The notes under the pieces are model-generated. The model ran no database searches, was not told the DNA's origin, and was given only the letters and a program-made list of their open reading frames with translations. A program made the position numbers and the translations under genes. Below, in pieces: positions 5,553-6,741 of a stretch of DNA of 6,741 nucleotides. This DNA is from Candidatus Zhuqueibacterota bacterium (GTDB lineage: Bacteria; SM23-31), in contig JADFON010000101.1 in assembly GCA_022562855.1 (NCBI GenBank), positions 1 through 6,741 of the forward strand, read 5' to 3'. Position 1 is the first letter of the stretch, and each line of letters opens with the position of its first letter.

Positions 5553-6455
5553 TTATTCCCTGCCGAGCAGCCCCTTGATTTTATCCTTGAATTCTCCTCG
5601 TTCGCGTTTGTTTGTCAGTTCAGCCTCGTCACACGCGGTTTCGATATCATCGTCCGAAATGTCGATCTTCCCGAGAAATTTCTTTAAGATCAGGATTTCC
5701 TGACGCGTCAGATTAATTGCTTTGAGCCGATAATCCTCAAACGCTTCATATGCGAACGGAACCGCGGCTTTTACCATTTCAGCCATTATGTTTGCATATT
5801 CGCGGATCTCGAACTGCGAATGATCGTCCATCCTGAGAGAAAGAAAATGGAAGAGGTTATGCAAATCTATTTTCCAGTACCACTGTGTATAGACATTTGT
5901 GGGGATGACAATCCTGGATAGCTCACGGGCGATTTTACTGCGCGAGGAGTCGAATTTTTCATATTCCTCCTCGTTCAAAAGGTACTGGTAAAGCTCGTAG
6001 GTCTTGTCACTGTTCTCAAGGATAAGCGAACGTACTTTTTCCGCTTCTTTTTTCGGCACACCGCTTTCTCTTCCCTGTTTGTTGCTTTGCGATTGTTTGG
6101 CAAGCGCCTGCACTTCGGGGATATAGAATTCGTCCTCGAGGATCGAATACCGGGCGCTGTATTCGTTTACGTTTGCAGTCCGGTGCCGTATCCATTGACG
6201 GGCGACAAAGATGGGGAGTTTGACATGGAATTTGAATTCCACCATCTCGAACGGCGTTGTGTGCCTGTGACGCATAAGATAACGGATAAGTCCCCGGTCG
6301 GCGTTTACCGATTTTGTCCCCTTGCCGTAACTTACCCTGGCTGCCTGGACAATTGAATCGTCGTTACCCATAACGTCAACAAGAACCACAAATCCACGGT
6401 CAAGCACGTCAAACTGTTTTCCAAGTATTTTATCGACTTCTTTTGTTATCGGCAT
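5553..6455 (-). CDS. thyX: Flavin-dependent thymidylate synthase ThyX
   Basis: ThyX makes dTMP from dUMP in the cytoplasm, using methylene-tetrahydrofolate as carbon donor and FAD/NADPH as reductant. The ThyX signature is present as RHRTANVNEYSARYS at residues 90-104. The usual form is RHRxxSxNExSxRYS; here the first Ser position is Asn (N95). The rest matches well: SIVQAARVSYGKGTK (34-48), RHRHTTPFEM (62-71) and the C-terminal helix region DLHNLFHFLSLRMD (197-210), with HSQFEIREYA (212-221). The protein has 300 residues. The charged tail after about residue 248 exceeds the shortest ThyX proteins but occurs in some lineages. I chose ATG at 6455. A frame extension to TTG 6500 adds 15 residues unlike the family and has no better ribosome binding site. 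No thyA is seen in the window. The gene is single, convergent with the lipoprotein gene, and I see no clear terminator after it. Confidence 0.96.
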   Translation of the reverse strand: MPITKEVDKILGKQFDVLDRGFVVLVDVMGNDDSIVQAARVSYGKGTKSVNADRGLIRYLMRHRHTTPFEMVEFKFHVKLPIFVARQWIRHRTANVNEYSARYSILEDEFYIPEVQALAKQSQSNKQGRESGVPKKEAEKVRSLILENSDKTYELYQYLLNEEEYEKFDSSRSKIARELSRIVIPTNVYTQWYWKIDLHNLFHFLSLRMDDHSQFEIREYANIMAEMVKAAVPFAYEAFEDYRLKAINLTRQEILILKKFLGKIDISDDDIETACDEAELTNKRERGEFKDKIKGLLGRE

Positions 6456-6546
6456 GGGATTTTTTTTTAGAAATGAGGAAAGCTCAACTGCAAAACACAA
6501 ATTGAAGAATCACTAAATAATTTGATCTGACAAATGCTTTTTCTAA

Positions 6547-6571
6547 CACCCCCAAACAAAGTTTGGAGGTG
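6547..6571. repeat. Small hairpin element upstream of thyX
   Basis: CACCCCCAAAC (6547-6557) and GTTTGGAGGTG (6561-6571) form an 11-bp inverted repeat around the 3-base loop AAA. The single mismatch is C/A on the plus strand but a tolerated G-U pair in RNA from the minus strand, so the fold favours minus-strand transcripts. It lies 92 bases before the thyX start. Its minus-strand right arm, GTTTGGGGGTG, is identical to 612-622 near the metallopeptidase gene, which suggests a dispersed repeat family. Confidence 0.55.
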
Positions 6572-6667
6572 CCACACATTTTATTCCGTCGCTGCCCATG
6601 AGGAACTATTGCGCTACACTACCTTGAAAAAAATCAAATTTTTATGTTATTTTTAAAGAAATTCCGA

Positions 6668-6683
6668 TTCCGGCTTGCCGGGA
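6668..6683. repeat. GC-rich hairpin, REP-like
   Basis: TTCCGGC (6668-6674) and GCCGGGA (6677-6683) pair over seven positions, one of them a G-T wobble, with a 2-base loop. CCGGC/GCCGG is the perfect core. Short GC-rich palindromes of this look (reading CCCGGCAAGCCGG on the other strand) are common dispersed repeats in many bacteria. It ends 4 bases before a possible ATG at 6688, where it could also affect translation if that gene is real. Confidence 0.45.
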
Positions 6684-6687
6684 TACA

Positions 6688-6741
6688 ATGACGAATATTT
6701 CTCCCCCAGAAATAACTTCAGAAAAGCATTTCCTGAACTTG
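6688..6741 (+). CDS. Possible start of a gene, cut by the right edge (unrecognised)
   Basis: From ATG 6688 the frame stays open to the window end, giving 18 residues beginning MTNISPPEIT. I do not recognise the protein. In its favour, the region 6624-6653 holds TTGAAA and TATTTT 18 bases apart, a possible promoter. Against it, there is no convincing ribosome binding site; the bases just before the ATG belong to a GC-rich hairpin. An open frame this short is expected by chance. Treat it as a guess. Confidence 0.22.
   Translation, partial: MTNISPPEITSEKHFLNL

Noticed and set aside
5322-5687. Plus-strand open frame bridging the lipoprotein end and the thyX end
   Set aside because: It overlaps two solid genes in other frames and has no recognisable domain or start signal.
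6456-6500. N-terminal extension of ThyX to TTG 6500
   Set aside because: The extra 15 residues do not resemble the family, and ATG 6455 gives a normal ThyX start.
1-6741. Defence or mobile-element system
   Set aside because: Apart from a lone YgjP-like peptidase and small repeats, there is no nuclease, methylase, toxin-antitoxin pair, recombinase or transposase.

Overview
The window carries four complete protein genes, one gene cut by the left edge and one doubtful gene start at the right edge. I see no tRNA, rRNA, CRISPR array, transposase or phage gene. The bacterium is probably a member of the Bacteroidota/Ignavibacteriota-like (FCB) group. That guess rests on a lipoprotein 6-bladed beta-propeller gene, weak ribosome binding sites and small palindromic repeats in the intergenic gaps. 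It is an inference and not a firm assignment.

Layout, left to right. (1) 1-564 (+) is the C-terminal two thirds of an LsrF/FbaB-type class I aldolase. (2) A short repeat-rich gap at 565-659 holds a GTAG-led imperfect hairpin and a G-rich tail. (3) 660-1214 (+) is a YgjP/DUF45-type zinc metallopeptidase, clearly AT-richer than its neighbours. (4) 1243-1319 is a compact cluster of hairpins between convergent genes. (5) 3325-1346 (-) is a two-domain protein: class II aldolase followed by a short-chain dehydrogenase. (6) About 300 bases without a gene follow (3326-3656), with a possible promoter at one end and a terminator at the other. (7) 4106-3657 (-) is a small DUF1232 membrane protein. (8) A divergent control region at 4107-4309 has two well-formed sigma70-type promoters; one is overlaid by a perfect 11-bp inverted repeat. 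(9) 4310-5473 (+) is a lipoprotein beta-propeller. (10) 6455-5553 (-) is flavin-dependent thymidylate synthase, ThyX. (11) The last 240 bases hold two hairpins and perhaps the first 18 codons of a plus-strand gene.

The two aldolases fit one theme: cleavage of phosphorylated sugars or similar carbon compounds, then oxidation of the aldehyde by the fused dehydrogenase. They lie on opposite strands and are separated by the metallopeptidase and repeats, so they do not form one operon here. The remaining genes look like unlinked single-gene units. I found no convincing new multi-gene system. The signals most worth checking are the operator-like dyad before the lipoprotein gene and the repeat/hairpin elements on both sides of the metallopeptidase gene.
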